A stretch of DNA of 64,000 bases from positions 1-64,000 of the forward strand of contig CALUJQ010000015.1 of assembly GCA_944320995.1 (NCBI GenBank). Direction: 5' to 3'. A program made the translations under genes and the position numbers. Under the pieces are notes generated by a model. The model was not told the DNA's origin, searched no databases, and saw nothing but the letters and a program-made list of their open reading frames with translations. This DNA is from an uncultured Barnesiella sp. Lineage in GTDB: Bacteria; Bacteroidota; Bacteroidia; Bacteroidales; Barnesiellaceae. Positions 8,413-16,301 of the stretch are shown one piece after another (within the stretch, counting starts at the first letter, position 1; every line of letters begins with the position of its first letter).

Positions 8413-8988
8413 TTAGTAGTTGTTCTTTTTGCGTTCGAAGTATGCTTGCGGGTGAGCACATGCGGGGCATAATTCGGGTGCAGTCTTGCCGCGGTGTACA
8501 TATCCGCAGTTACGGCATTGCCATTCGATTTCTTCGCTGTCGGCGAATACGGTGCCGTTCTCGACATTGGCCAGCAGTTTGCGGTAACGTTTCTCGTGTT
8601 CGGCTTCTACTTTGGCCACGTTGCGGAAAGTATGGGCAATAGCGGGAAATCCCTCTTCGTCGGCTACGTCGGCGAAATGAGGATAGAGTTCTACCCACTC
8701 TTCGTTTTCGCCTTCGGCGGCGGCTTTCAAGTTTTCGGCGGTTGTCCCGATTACTCCGGCCGGGAAAGCGGCTGTGATCTCTACCATGCCACCTTCGAGG
8801 TATTTGAAGAATTTTTTGGCATGCTCTTTTTCCTGTTCAGCAGTTTCCATGAAGATGGCGCTGATTTGTTCGAACCCTTCTTTTTTGGCTACGCTGGCAA
8901 AAAAAGTGTAGCGAGTGCGTGCCTGAGATTCACCTGCAAAAGATTTCAATAAGTTTTGCTCTGTTTTTGTTCCTTTAATGCTGTTCAT
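8413..8988 (-). CDS. rbr: Rubrerythrin
   Basis: 191 residues. An N-terminal ferritin-like four-helix domain with the diiron ligands (GESQARTRY, EQEKEH, and VEAEHEKRY) is followed by a C-terminal rubredoxin-like domain (CRNCGYVHRG, CPACAHP). It reduces hydrogen peroxide to water in the cytoplasm of anaerobes. The frame extends 13 codons upstream, but ATG at 8986-8988 (MNSIKGTKTEQNLL) is the family start. A -7 box and a PerR-like palindrome lie about 40-60 bases upstream. The flavin reductase-rubredoxin gene follows on the same strand. Confidence 0.95.
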   Translation of the reverse strand: MNSIKGTKTEQNLLKSFAGESQARTRYTFFASVAKKEGFEQISAIFMETAEQEKEHAKKFFKYLEGGMVEITAAFPAGVIGTTAENLKAAAEGENEEWVELYPHFADVADEEGFPAIAHTFRNVAKVEAEHEKRYRKLLANVENGTVFADSEEIEWQCRNCGYVHRGKTAPELCPACAHPQAYFERKKNNY

Positions 8989-9024
8989 GATGTTTGCTTT
9001 TTTGTTGTTGGATTTATTTTGTCG

Positions 9025-9048
9025 CAAAAATAATTAGAATAATTCTAA
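9025..9048 (-). promoter_or_regulatory. rbr promoter with PerR/Fur-like 7-1-7 palindrome
   Basis: The minus strand has a -7 box TATTTTTG (9025-9032). Immediately upstream lies TTAGAATAATTCTAA (9034-9048), a perfect 7-1-7 inverted repeat that differs from the classical PerR box TTATAATnATTATAA at one symmetric position per half. Its position would let a repressor block RNA polymerase. The family of the regulator is inferred. Confidence 0.5.
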
Positions 9049-9338
9049 AAATAAAACTATTATAAATAAAAGTTTATCTGTTTAAGTTTTTTTATAATTA
9101 TGGGTAAAGATAAGATGTTTTTATGAAGAAAAAAAGATTTTGATGGAGAATAAAAACGGTTCTTTACAAGGGTTAACCGGGTTTTATGATGGCAGAATCC
9201 GGCCGTATTTCCCGACTGTGTTTTTTATATTGGAAGAACGATTACATTTTGTTTGTAAAAGACTCAAAAGAGTAAGATATAGAAACCTTATAGATGAAAT
9301 AGTAGCAATTTTATTATCGTTTGTATCTATTCTTTTTT
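9049..9338. other. Intergenic stretch, no supported gene
   Basis: AT-rich spacer between the divergent rbr gene and the IbrAB cassette. A 69-codon frame at 9140-9349 has no recognisable domain and overlaps the next promoter, so I do not call it. Nothing else is evident. Confidence 0.5.
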
Positions 9339-9346
9339 TACATTTG
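9339..9346 (+). promoter_or_regulatory. -7 promoter box for the GNAT-IbrA-IbrB cassette
   Basis: TACATTTG matches TAnnTTTG. A TTTG at 9320-9323 is present but only 15 bases away, shorter than usual. The first gene starts 67 bases downstream. Confidence 0.45.
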
Positions 9347-9412
9347 TAATGGAATTGGGCATACTTGATACCTGTGTGTCCAGTTTTTTGAGTGCATTGA
9401 AAATACTATATC

Positions 9413-9823
9413 ATGATAATAAAAAAGTTTCAGGGGACAGAGGAGCGGTTGTATGCATTGGTTGCACCTTTGGTGATGGACCCTTCTGTTATTCGCAAGA
9501 ACAACAATTATCCGTTTAAGACTTCATGTAACTACCTTTGGTTCGTTGCATTAGATGAAGGGAAGGTGATAGGGTTTATGCCGGTAGAAAATCGTCTGGA
9601 CAGTGCTTATATCGACAATTATTATTTGGCGGAGGAATCTACGGAGTTGTTGACGGCCCTTATCGAACGGGTGAAGGAGGAGTATGCGCATAAATGTCCT
9701 ATTCTTGCAATGGCTCATGTTAGGCATGGCGATGTTTTTTGCGCGTGTGGATTTTCCGAAAAAAAGGTGTGGAAATTGTACGTAAAAATGGTGTATCAGG
9801 TAAATGGAAAGTTTGAGAAGTAG
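9413..9823 (+). CDS. GNAT-like small protein, first gene of the IbrAB cassette
   Basis: 136 residues. The pattern of a central strand (YLWFVALDEGKVIGFMPVE) followed by a helix and a later strand (CPILAMAHVRHGDVFCACGF) ending with a hydrophobic strand (KVWKLYVKMVY) resembles a compact GCN5-type acetyltransferase fold, but the acetyl-CoA loop is not clear, so activity is unproven. Its end overlaps the next gene by 20 bases, implying translational coupling with the IbrA-like protein. A role specific to that pair is likely; I cannot name a substrate. Confidence 0.6.
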   Translation: MIIKKFQGTEERLYALVAPLVMDPSVIRKNNNYPFKTSCNYLWFVALDEGKVIGFMPVENRLDSAYIDNYYLAEESTELLTALIERVKEEYAHKCPILAMAHVRHGDVFCACGFSEKKVWKLYVKMVYQVNGKFEK

Positions 9824-11093
9824 TGTATATGATGTTACATTAGAACGCCTGAATAGGATATTTACCGATTTCGACAATGTTTATGTCTCGTTCTCGGGAG
9901 GGAAAGACAGTGGCATATTACTTAATATGTGTATCGACTATATCCGTCGGAATAATCTGAATTGTAAATTGGGCGTGTTTCATATCGACTATGAGGTCCA
10001 ATATACCGAGACGCTTCGTTATGTCGATCGGGTATTGGCTTCGAATGCCGATATTTTGGATGTGTATAGGATTTGTGTCCCGTTCAAGGTTACGACGTGT
10101 ACGTCGATGTTTCAGAACTATTGGCGGCCATGGGAAGAGAGCAAGCGTCCGTTGTGGGTGAGAGAGATGCCCGAGGGGGCATGTACAAAAGAGGACTTTG
10201 ATTTTTTCACCGACGATTTGTGGGATTATGAGTTTCAGATCAAGTTTGCCGAGTGGCTGCATAAGCGCAACAAGGCTCGGCGCACTTGTTGTCTTATAGG
10301 GATTCGTTCGCAAGAGAGCCTCAATCGTTGGCGCACGATACACAGCGACAGGAATTATAAAAAATATAAAGGGCTGAAATGGATTAGAGAGATGAAATAT
10401 GGCATCTGCAATGCCTATCCCATACACGATTGGTTGACGACCGATGTGTGGGTGGCCAACGGGCGTTTCCGCTGGGATTACAACCGGTTGTACGATTTGT
10501 ATTACCGGGCAGGGATTCCGTTGGACAAGCAGCGGGTGGCCAGCCCGTTTATTTCGCAAGCCATATCGAGTTTGCGGTTATACAAGGCAATCGACCCCGA
10601 TATGTGGGGTAAGATGGTGAGCCGTATCAATGGCGTAAATTTCGCCGGGTTGTATGGCCGCTCCTCCATGATGGGGTGGCAGACTATCAAACTCCCGCCC
10701 GGAATGACTTGGGAGAAATATCTCAATTTCTTGTTGAAAACACTTCCCGAGGAGACTCGCCGGAATTACCAGCGAAAGCTATCGGTAAGCATCAATTTCT
10801 GGCGGAAAAAGGGAGGCTGTCTCTCCGATGAAACCATAAAGAAGTTGGAGGCGATGGGAATTCCCATTATTGTGGGCGAGCAGTCTAATTACAAGACCGA
10901 TAAAAAACCGGTGAGAATGGAGTATCTCGATGATATAAATATTGCCGAATTTAAGGAGTTGCCCACATTTAAACGTATGTGTATATGTATTCTCAAGAAC
11001 GACCACACGTGCAAGTATATGGGATTCTCGTTGAATAAAGTAGAGAAAGAGTTGAAAGAACAAGTATTGGAAAAATATAAAGCGTTGATTTAG
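9804..11093 (+). CDS. IbrA-like PAPS-reductase-family protein with DUF3440
   Basis: 429 residues. The PP-loop SGGKDS (31-36) and the following HIDYE belong to the adenosine-phosphosulfate reductase/ATP-pyrophosphatase superfamily; the C-terminal half (CLIGIRSQESLNRW, YPIHDWLTTDVWVANG) is the DUF3440 type of E. coli YbdN/IbrA. Conserved cysteines occur at RRTCCLIG. IbrA was described in E. coli as a regulator, together with IbrB, of immunoglobulin-binding proteins; the chemistry is unknown. The IbrB-like gene follows after 2 bases, and a GNAT-like gene overlaps upstream, so the three form a tight operon. No sulfur-assimilation gene is nearby, which argues against ordinary sulfate reduction. 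Confidence 0.8.
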   Translation: MESLRSSVYDVTLERLNRIFTDFDNVYVSFSGGKDSGILLNMCIDYIRRNNLNCKLGVFHIDYEVQYTETLRYVDRVLASNADILDVYRICVPFKVTTCTSMFQNYWRPWEESKRPLWVREMPEGACTKEDFDFFTDDLWDYEFQIKFAEWLHKRNKARRTCCLIGIRSQESLNRWRTIHSDRNYKKYKGLKWIREMKYGICNAYPIHDWLTTDVWVANGRFRWDYNRLYDLYYRAGIPLDKQRVASPFISQAISSLRLYKAIDPDMWGKMVSRINGVNFAGLYGRSSMMGWQTIKLPPGMTWEKYLNFLLKTLPEETRRNYQRKLSVSINFWRKKGGCLSDETIKKLEAMGIPIIVGEQSNYKTDKKPVRMEYLDDINIAEFKELPTFKRMCICILKNDHTCKYMGFSLNKVEKELKEQVLEKYKALI

Positions 11094-11095
11094 GA

Positions 11096-11608
11096 ATGGA
11101 AGAGTATAAAAGTCCGGTTTACAACGTATTGGCTGTCCCTGTGGAAAAGGTGGTGGCCAATACTTATAACCCCAATGTCGTTGCTCCGCCCGAGATGAAG
11201 TTGCTCGAACTTTCTATTTGGGAGGACGGATATACGATGCCATGTGTATGTTATTATATGCCTGAGACCGATCAATATGAACTGGTCGACGGTTTTCACC
11301 GGTATAAAGTGATGAAAACTTCTCGGCGCATCTATGAGCGGGAGAAAGGCTTGTTGCCGGTGGTGGTTATCGATAAAGACATATCGAACCGAATGGCTTC
11401 GACTATACGGCACAATAGGGCGAGGGGTACGCATTGTGTCGAATTGATGTGTGAAATCGTTTCGGAATTGACCAAAGCGGGTATGTCGGATAGTTGGATT
11501 TTGAAAAATATAGGCATGGATAAAGATGAATTGTTGCGCTATAAACAAATATCGGGTTTGGCCGAGCTGTTTGCCGATAAAGATTTTAGCCTCACCAAAG
11601 AGTTGTAA
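11096..11608 (+). CDS. IbrB-like ParB/sulfiredoxin-fold protein
   Basis: 170 residues. The motif DGFHRYKV (65-72) is the nucleotide-binding signature of the ParB N-terminal/sulfiredoxin fold; RHNRARGTHCVE and a C-terminal helix-rich part follow. It matches the IbrB/YbdM group always found beside IbrA/YbdN. It starts 2 bases after the IbrA-like stop. The protein lacks the centromere-binding and dimerisation domains of a chromosome-partition ParB, so partitioning is unlikely. Partner to the IbrA-like protein; exact role unknown. Confidence 0.8.
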   Translation: MEEYKSPVYNVLAVPVEKVVANTYNPNVVAPPEMKLLELSIWEDGYTMPCVCYYMPETDQYELVDGFHRYKVMKTSRRIYEREKGLLPVVVIDKDISNRMASTIRHNRARGTHCVELMCEIVSELTKAGMSDSWILKNIGMDKDELLRYKQISGLAELFADKDFSLTKEL

Positions 11609-11632
11609 AGACGCTTTGTGAGACTGCCGATG

Positions 11633-11673
11633 CACAACGAGGAGCGTACCGGGACGGTATGCTCCTCGTTGTG
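11633..11673. terminator. Bidirectional terminator hairpin between convergent genes
   Basis: A 13-bp perfect stem (CACAACGAGGAGC at 11633-11645, complement at 11661-11673) extended by TACC/GGTA. It lies between the IbrB-like gene and the convergent MBL-fold gene. T-runs are modest on both strands. Confidence 0.6.
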
Positions 11674-11692
11674 TGGTATTGTTGTCTTGATG

Positions 11693-12548
11693 TTATTCCG
11701 CAGAGTTTGACGGTTGGTGCATGCCGGCCATGAGTAAGTTGTTTTGGCGGGCATATTCCAAGAAATGTTTACGGGTGCGGATAGCGGTTTGTGGGTCCAT
11801 GTCGTAGGCTGCGCACAGTTCGGGGTGAGCCAGTTGCAAGGCAGCTCCGTGAACGAGGTCTCCCACCACGAGAATATTGCCGATTTGGTATATCGTATGT
11901 CCGGGAGTATGCCCCTCGCCGTTCAAGGCAATTACACCACAAGGCAGCGTGTCGCCATACGCGATAAGATTCAACCGGTTTTTATAGGCCTCCATGGTGG
12001 CGACAACTTGCGCCTTTTGGTCATCGGGCATTTGCAGCCACCCGTCGTATTCTGCTTGGGAGGCATATATTTGGGCATTCGGGAAGGCTGCCTTGCCGTC
12101 TTTCATCATGCCGCCGATATGGTCGCCGTGGAAATGGGTCAAATAGATATAGTCAATGTCGGTGGGGGGGTATGCCGGCTGCGGAGAGGCTTGCCTCCAA
12201 TTGGCTGTCGGGGGCTCCCATACCGGTGTCGAATAAGATTCGTTTACCGTTAGTCTCTAACAGGAACGCGCTCATCGACGAGGGTATCCCATCGGCTATG
12301 CCTATACTGTCGATTAACTCTTGTGGCAGTTTGCCGAACAGGTTCAGCGGCATTTTGTGCTCTTGGGCGTTGTCTCGTATCCATGTCAATTTCATGCTGT
12401 CGCATACCATTGTGATACTGTCCATGCAGGCGAAAACCTCTTGTTTCTCTTGGCCGTTTGTATTCTCTTTGTGTTGTGAGCTATTGCACCCGAAGGTTAT
12501 GAAGGAGACGGCCAGCGCTCCTATCCATACAAACAATTCTCTTTTCAT
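11693..12548 (-). pseudogene. Secreted MBL-fold metallo-hydrolase lipoprotein, broken by a +1 frameshift in a C7 run
   Basis: Two frames together encode one protein. The N-terminal 131 codons (12153-12548) have a lipoprotein signal (ITFGC lipobox) and RILFDTGMG; the C-terminal 149-codon frame (11693-12142) has the metal motif THFHGDHIGG, GHTPGHT and VVGDLVH. The break is at seven C on the minus strand (12164-12170): six would read GIPPTDIDYIYLTHFHGDHI, as in intact family members. Family members hydrolyse esters, lactones or thioesters. Either an assembly error, a slippage-prone (phase-variable) gene, or a recent loss of function; all downstream catalytic residues look intact, favouring a recent or reversible change. 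Confidence 0.85.
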
Positions 12549-12723
12549 AACGATGACTGTTGGTTAATGACTATTGTCGATTTTTACAAAAATAGGGAAT
12601 CTTAATCGTTTTTGCAACTTCGCTTTTTTTGCGGCGGCTTTTCGGCTGCGGTATGTTGCATATATACGACGAGAGGAGCCTACACAGGTAAGCCCCTCTC
12701 GGTTGTATGTGGGTGGGAATGGA

Positions 12724-13758
12724 TTACATGATGCCTTTTTCCCGCAGTTTCAACTGCCATTTCCAAGCCGAAGCCAATGTGTCTTCGATGCTCTCTTGGG
12801 CGGTCCAACCTAATACGTTGTTCGCTTTGTCGGGATTTGCCCACACTTGCTCGATGTCTCCTTCCCGGCGGCCTACGATTTTGTGGGGAACTTTCACGCC
12901 GGTAGCTTTCTCGAACGACGAGATAAGTTCAAGTACCGAGAGTCCGCGTCCTGTACCGAGGTTGAATATTTCGATGGCCTCGGGCGATTTTTTTTCGAGC
13001 ATGCGGTTCATGGCGATTACGTGGGCTTTGGCCAAATCGACTACATTGATATAGTCGCGAATGCAAGAGCCGTCGGGAGTGTTGTAGTCGTTACCGAATA
13101 CGCTCAACTCTTTTCTGATGCCAATTGCCGTTTGGGTCAGGAAAGGAATCAAATTTTGAGGCACACCGTTGGGCAATTCGCCGATTTCGGCGCTGGGGTG
13201 TGCTCCTATGGGGTTAAAATAGCGAAGAATGATAGATTTGAAGGGGGCATTGGCGTGAATCGTGTCTTTGATAATCTCCTCACAGATTTGTTTGGTGTTG
13301 CCGTAGGGCGACATGGCCGGTTTGATGGGGGCCGATTCGTCCACGGGAAGAATATCGGGCTGACCGTAAACGGTGCAGGACGACGAGAATACGATACCTT
13401 CTACGCCAAATTCGGGCATTAAAGTCAACAAGTTGACCAGCGAAAGCAGGTTGTTGCGATAATAAAGCAAAGGCTTTTGAACCGATTCGCCTACGGCTTT
13501 GCTGGCAGCGAAATGGATAATGCCTTTGATGCCTTGGTTTTCCTTGAAAAGTTTGCGTAAGGCCTCTATGTCGGTACAGTCGGCTTGAACGAATGTCGGG
13601 CGAATGCCGGTGATGCGTTCGATGCCGTCGAGAACCTCGATGTTGGAGTTGGACAGATTGTCGATGATGACAACTTCGTAGCCTGCGTTTTGCAGTTCTA
13701 CGGTCGAGTGGGAGCCGATATATCCTGTACCCCCGGTCACTAAAATTTTCCCTTTCAT
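12724..13758 (-). CDS. galE: UDP-glucose 4-epimerase
   Basis: 344 residues. N-terminal NAD-binding GGTGYIGSH (9-17), catalytic Ser-Tyr-Lys with FSSSCTVYG and SPYGNTKQ, and the sugar-binding ILRYFNPIGAHPS are all present. It interconverts UDP-glucose and UDP-galactose for galactose use and surface-sugar synthesis. A longer frame upstream exists, but ATG at 13756-13758 starts the family N-terminus and follows a -7 box (13793-13800). Divergent from rplY. Monocistronic. Confidence 0.95.
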   Translation of the reverse strand: MKGKILVTGGTGYIGSHSTVELQNAGYEVVIIDNLSNSNIEVLDGIERITGIRPTFVQADCTDIEALRKLFKENQGIKGIIHFAASKAVGESVQKPLLYYRNNLLSLVNLLTLMPEFGVEGIVFSSSCTVYGQPDILPVDESAPIKPAMSPYGNTKQICEEIIKDTIHANAPFKSIILRYFNPIGAHPSAEIGELPNGVPQNLIPFLTQTAIGIRKELSVFGNDYNTPDGSCIRDYINVVDLAKAHVIAMNRMLEKKSPEAIEIFNLGTGRGLSVLELISSFEKATGVKVPHKIVGRREGDIEQVWANPDKANNVLGWTAQESIEDTLASAWKWQLKLREKGIM

Positions 13759-13792
13759 GGTGGTAGGTGTGTTTAAGTTTTTTATGGAGTTA

Positions 13793-13800
13793 CAAAGATA
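13793..13800 (-). promoter_or_regulatory. -7 promoter box for galE
   Basis: The minus strand reads TATCTTTG followed by TAACTC; it places the start of transcription about 28 bases before the galE ATG. Confidence 0.55.
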
Positions 13801-13903
13801 TAAATTTATTTTGATAACATCTTTATATCTAACATACTGTAAAAAAGAAAATAGAGTGAATTTTCCCAAGGAGGGGGCGAGGAGAGGATTTATCCGGTAA
13901 AAT

Positions 13904-13935
13904 CTTGTGCGTTAGAAAATAAAATGCTAACTTTG
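13904..13935 (+). promoter_or_regulatory. Promoter of the rplY-pth-S4 operon
   Basis: CTTG at 13904-13907, a 20-base spacer and TAACTTTG (13928-13935) followed by CACC form a good Bacteroidota promoter. The leader to rplY is about 75 bases. Confidence 0.6.
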
Positions 13936-14017
13936 CACCGCTTTTTGAAAATTCCGTGTGATGGGAAATTAAGGAGCAGAAAAAACTTAATTTTGAGTAA
14001 CACAAAACAACAAAACA

Positions 14018-14668
14018 ATGAAAACATTTCAATTGAATGGTACGGCCCGTACCGATTTGGGCAAAAAAGCCGTAAAAGAGTTGCGTAAACAAGGTCTCAT
14101 TCCCGCCGTATTGAATGGTGGCGAATTGGTGGAATTGCCTTACAAAGGGACGCTCAAAGCCAGTGAGAAATTGGTAGAACTCGAAGGCGGTAAAAAAGGA
14201 ATCATCGTTACAGACTTCACTGTAACCAAAGATGCTGTTCGTAAATTGGTCTATACGCCCGATATTTTTGCCGTTGAATTGACGATTGACGGGGAGAAAA
14301 GAATGGCCGTATTGAAAGATATACAATTCCACCCGGTAACCGATGCGATTCTCCACATGGATTTCTTGGAAGTAACCGATAAGAAACCCGTGGTTATGGA
14401 GGTTCCCGTTCAACTCGAAGGTCACTCCGAAGGTGTGCGCGCCGGTGGTAAGTTGAGCTTGTCGATGAGAAAACTGAAAGTGAAAGCTCTTTATACCAAT
14501 ATCCCCGAACGTCTGGTTATCAATATCGACAAATTGGGATTGGGCAAAACCTTGCAAGTGGGTGAACTTCACTTCGAAAATTTGGAATTGATGAATGCTA
14601 AAAACGCTGTGGTTTGTGCCGTCAACCTGACTCGTGCAGCCCGTGGCGCTCAAGCTAAGCAAGACTAA
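14018..14668 (+). CDS. rplY: 50S ribosomal protein L25/general stress protein Ctc
   Basis: 216 residues, the two-domain L25/TL5/Ctc form: the N-terminal 5S-rRNA-binding barrel (FQLNGTARTDLGKKAVKELR) and the C-terminal TL5 beta domain (DFLEVTDKKPVVMEVPVQLEG region, GGKLSLSMRKLKVKA). It binds 5S rRNA in the large subunit. First gene of a translation-related operon with pth (15 bases later) and an S4-domain protein, a usual arrangement in Bacteroidota. Confidence 0.95.
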   Translation: MKTFQLNGTARTDLGKKAVKELRKQGLIPAVLNGGELVELPYKGTLKASEKLVELEGGKKGIIVTDFTVTKDAVRKLVYTPDIFAVELTIDGEKRMAVLKDIQFHPVTDAILHMDFLEVTDKKPVVMEVPVQLEGHSEGVRAGGKLSLSMRKLKVKALYTNIPERLVINIDKLGLGKTLQVGELHFENLELMNAKNAVVCAVNLTRAARGAQAKQD

Positions 14669-14683
14669 TTCATTTGCTTGTAA

Positions 14684-15247
14684 ATGAAATATCTGATTGT
14701 AGGGCTGGGAAATATCGGCTATGAGTACGAGAATTCCCGGCATAACATAGGATTTAGAGTATTGGACGCCTTGGCCAAGGCGTCCAATCTCGTTTTTACC
14801 GACGGCCGTTATGGCGCTACGTGTGAATTGCGCATAAAAGGCCGCATCCTTGTGTTGCTCAAGCCTTCGACCTATATGAATTTGAGCGGGAATGCCGTGC
14901 GTTATTGGTTGCAGAAGGAGAATATCCCGGTCGAGAATCTGCTCGTGGTCGTGGACGATTTGGCCTTGCCGTTCGGTACGTTGCGCCTGAAACCGAAAGG
15001 TAGCGATGCCGGGCATAATGGGCTGAAACATATTTGCGAGATATTGGGCACACAAGACTATGCCCGATTGCGTTTCGGGATAGGCAACGATTTCCCTCGC
15101 GGGTGTCAGGTCGAATTTGTCTTGGGGGCTTTCCCTCCCGAAGAGGAGAAACTCTTGCCCGAGAAATTGGAGCGGGCCGGCGAGATCGTCAAGAGTTTTT
15201 GTTTGGCCGGAGTCCAATTGACCATGAACCAGTATAACAACAAATAA
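14684..15247 (+). CDS. pth: Peptidyl-tRNA hydrolase
   Basis: 187 residues. Signature residues: Asn in VGLGNIG, catalytic His in [11 protein letters not shown], Asp in [10 protein letters not shown], and [12 protein letters not shown]. It frees tRNA from prematurely released peptidyl-tRNA. Lies between rplY and the S4-domain gene, with gaps of 15 and 5 bases, so it is co-transcribed with both. Confidence 0.95.
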   Translation: MKYLIVGLGNIGYEYENSRHNIGFRVLDALAKASNLVFTDGRYGATCELRIKGRILVLLKPSTYMNLSGNAVRYWLQKENIPVENLLVVVDDLALPFGTLRLKPKGSDAGHNGLKHICEILGTQDYARLRFGIGNDFPRGCQVEFVLGAFPPEEEKLLPEKLERAGEIVKSFCLAGVQLTMNQYNNK

Positions 15248-15252
15248 AGAGT

Positions 15253-15693
15253 ATGGCAAAAGAGGAGGTAAGAATCGATAAATTCATGTGGGCGACCCGT
15301 ATTTTCAAAACCCGTACCATAGCGACCGAGGCTTGTAAGAAAGGGCGGGTCATGCTCGACGGTGTTTCGGTAAAACCTTCCCGAACGATAAAAGTCGGCG
15401 ATGTCATACAAGTGCGGAAACCACCGGTTACCTATTCGTTCAAGGTGTTGGCTTTGGCCGAGAATCGCATGGGGGCGAAGTTGGTCCCTGGGTATTTGGA
15501 GAATATTACTCCCCCCGACCAATATGAACTGCTCGAAGTGGTGCGTATCAGCGGTTTTGTCAATCGCCAGAAGGGATTGGGGCGTCCTACGAAACGCGAA
15601 GGAAGACAGATGGCCCAGTTCCTCGAATCGCAATATGCCGATGACGGATTTGATTTCGACTTCGATTTCGACGATGACACTGATGAAGAATAG
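15253..15693 (+). CDS. S4-domain RNA-binding protein, Hsp15/YrfH-like
   Basis: 146 residues. An N-terminal S4 domain (VRIDKFMWATRIFKTRT, then KKGRVMLDGVSVKPSRTIKVG) as in heat-shock protein 15, which rescues stalled 50S subunits carrying peptidyl-tRNA. The C-terminus ends in an acidic repeat DFDFDFDDDTDEE, encoded by an imperfect 6-base repeat (gatttc/gacttc). Five bases after pth and functionally coherent with it. Confidence 0.88.
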   Translation: MAKEEVRIDKFMWATRIFKTRTIATEACKKGRVMLDGVSVKPSRTIKVGDVIQVRKPPVTYSFKVLALAENRMGAKLVPGYLENITPPDQYELLEVVRISGFVNRQKGLGRPTKREGRQMAQFLESQYADDGFDFDFDFDDDTDEE

Positions 15694-15733
15694 TCTTAAA
15701 TATCTTTAAATTCCCCCGAAAGAGGGAGCCGTA

Positions 15734-15766
15734 TTGCCCCTTTACGGCGAATCTCGTTTAACTTTG
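15734..15766 (+). promoter_or_regulatory. Promoter of the metal-efflux operon
   Basis: TAACTTTG (15759-15766) followed by CC is a full -7 match, with TTG at 15734-15736. The predicted transcript start near 15772 rules out the upstream TTG start at 15734 and supports the ATG at 15788. Confidence 0.55.
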
Positions 15767-15787
15767 CCTTTTGCAAGACGATTTCTT

Positions 15788-16192
15788 ATGTGGGCGAAAA
15801 AGTTGAAAATAGTATGTTTACTGCTGGCCGGTTGTTTGGGAGTCCTCTCGACGGTACTCCCGCATCATCACCATGCCAACGGTATGATATGCTTGGAAAT
15901 CAACCTCCCCGGTTGTGACAATCCCCACTCCAAGGCTGCCGATGAAGATCCCGGCGACTGTTCCGGCTGTAATTGGTTTGCCTACAAAAATCCGGTTGAT
16001 TTGGCGTCGTTGCACCAACATCTCACACTTAAATTTGCGCCAGTCAAAATCTTGTTGGGCACATGGGCCGTATTGGCCGATTGGATCGAGGACTCTCCCG
16101 ACGAGACACCCGCCCCGGGCATCTATATCGAGCGGCTTCATGCGGCTGTCTTTCTCCGAACCCTCGGTCTGAGGGCTCCCCCTGTTGCATAG
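15788..16192 (+). CDS. Small exported His/Cys-rich protein (DUF6769-like) of the metal-efflux operon
   Basis: 134 residues. A hydrophobic N-terminal segment (about 4-24) is followed directly by PHHHHANG and a Cys/His-containing stretch (MICLEINLPGCDNPHS, DCSGCNWFAYKN), then a helix-rich part. The four-His cluster and paired Cys suggest metal binding. Proteins of this kind are found first in Bacteroidota RND metal-efflux operons; I recall the DUF6769 label but cannot verify it. Could be a periplasmic metal sensor or chaperone feeding the adaptor protein encoded next. Confidence 0.6.
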   Translation: MWAKKLKIVCLLLAGCLGVLSTVLPHHHHANGMICLEINLPGCDNPHSKAADEDPGDCSGCNWFAYKNPVDLASLHQHLTLKFAPVKILLGTWAVLADWIEDSPDETPAPGIYIERLHAAVFLRTLGLRAPPVA

Positions 16193-16301
16193 GTATGCTA
16201 TTCCCGCTTTCCCGGTTTTTACGTAAAAACCGGAGACGGTTCTGTTCGGCGCATCTACTACCGAACGGTTGTTATTATCCATTATTTTAATTGCAATACC
16301 T

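Noticed and set aside
9140..9349. 69-codon open frame upstream of the IbrAB cassette
   Set aside because: No recognisable domain or convincing ribosome site, and it overlaps the cassette promoter.
11096..11608. Chromosome-partition ParB
   Set aside because: Lacks the helix-turn-helix and dimerisation domains and has no parA or parS; the IbrB group fits better.
12671..12700. Hairpin GAGAGG/CCTCTC after galE
   Set aside because: Only six pairs, large loop and no T-run; not enough to call a terminator.
13829..15259. 476-codon frame on the minus strand
   Set aside because: It lies opposite rplY and pth, both certain; codon bias mirrored from the coding strand explains it.
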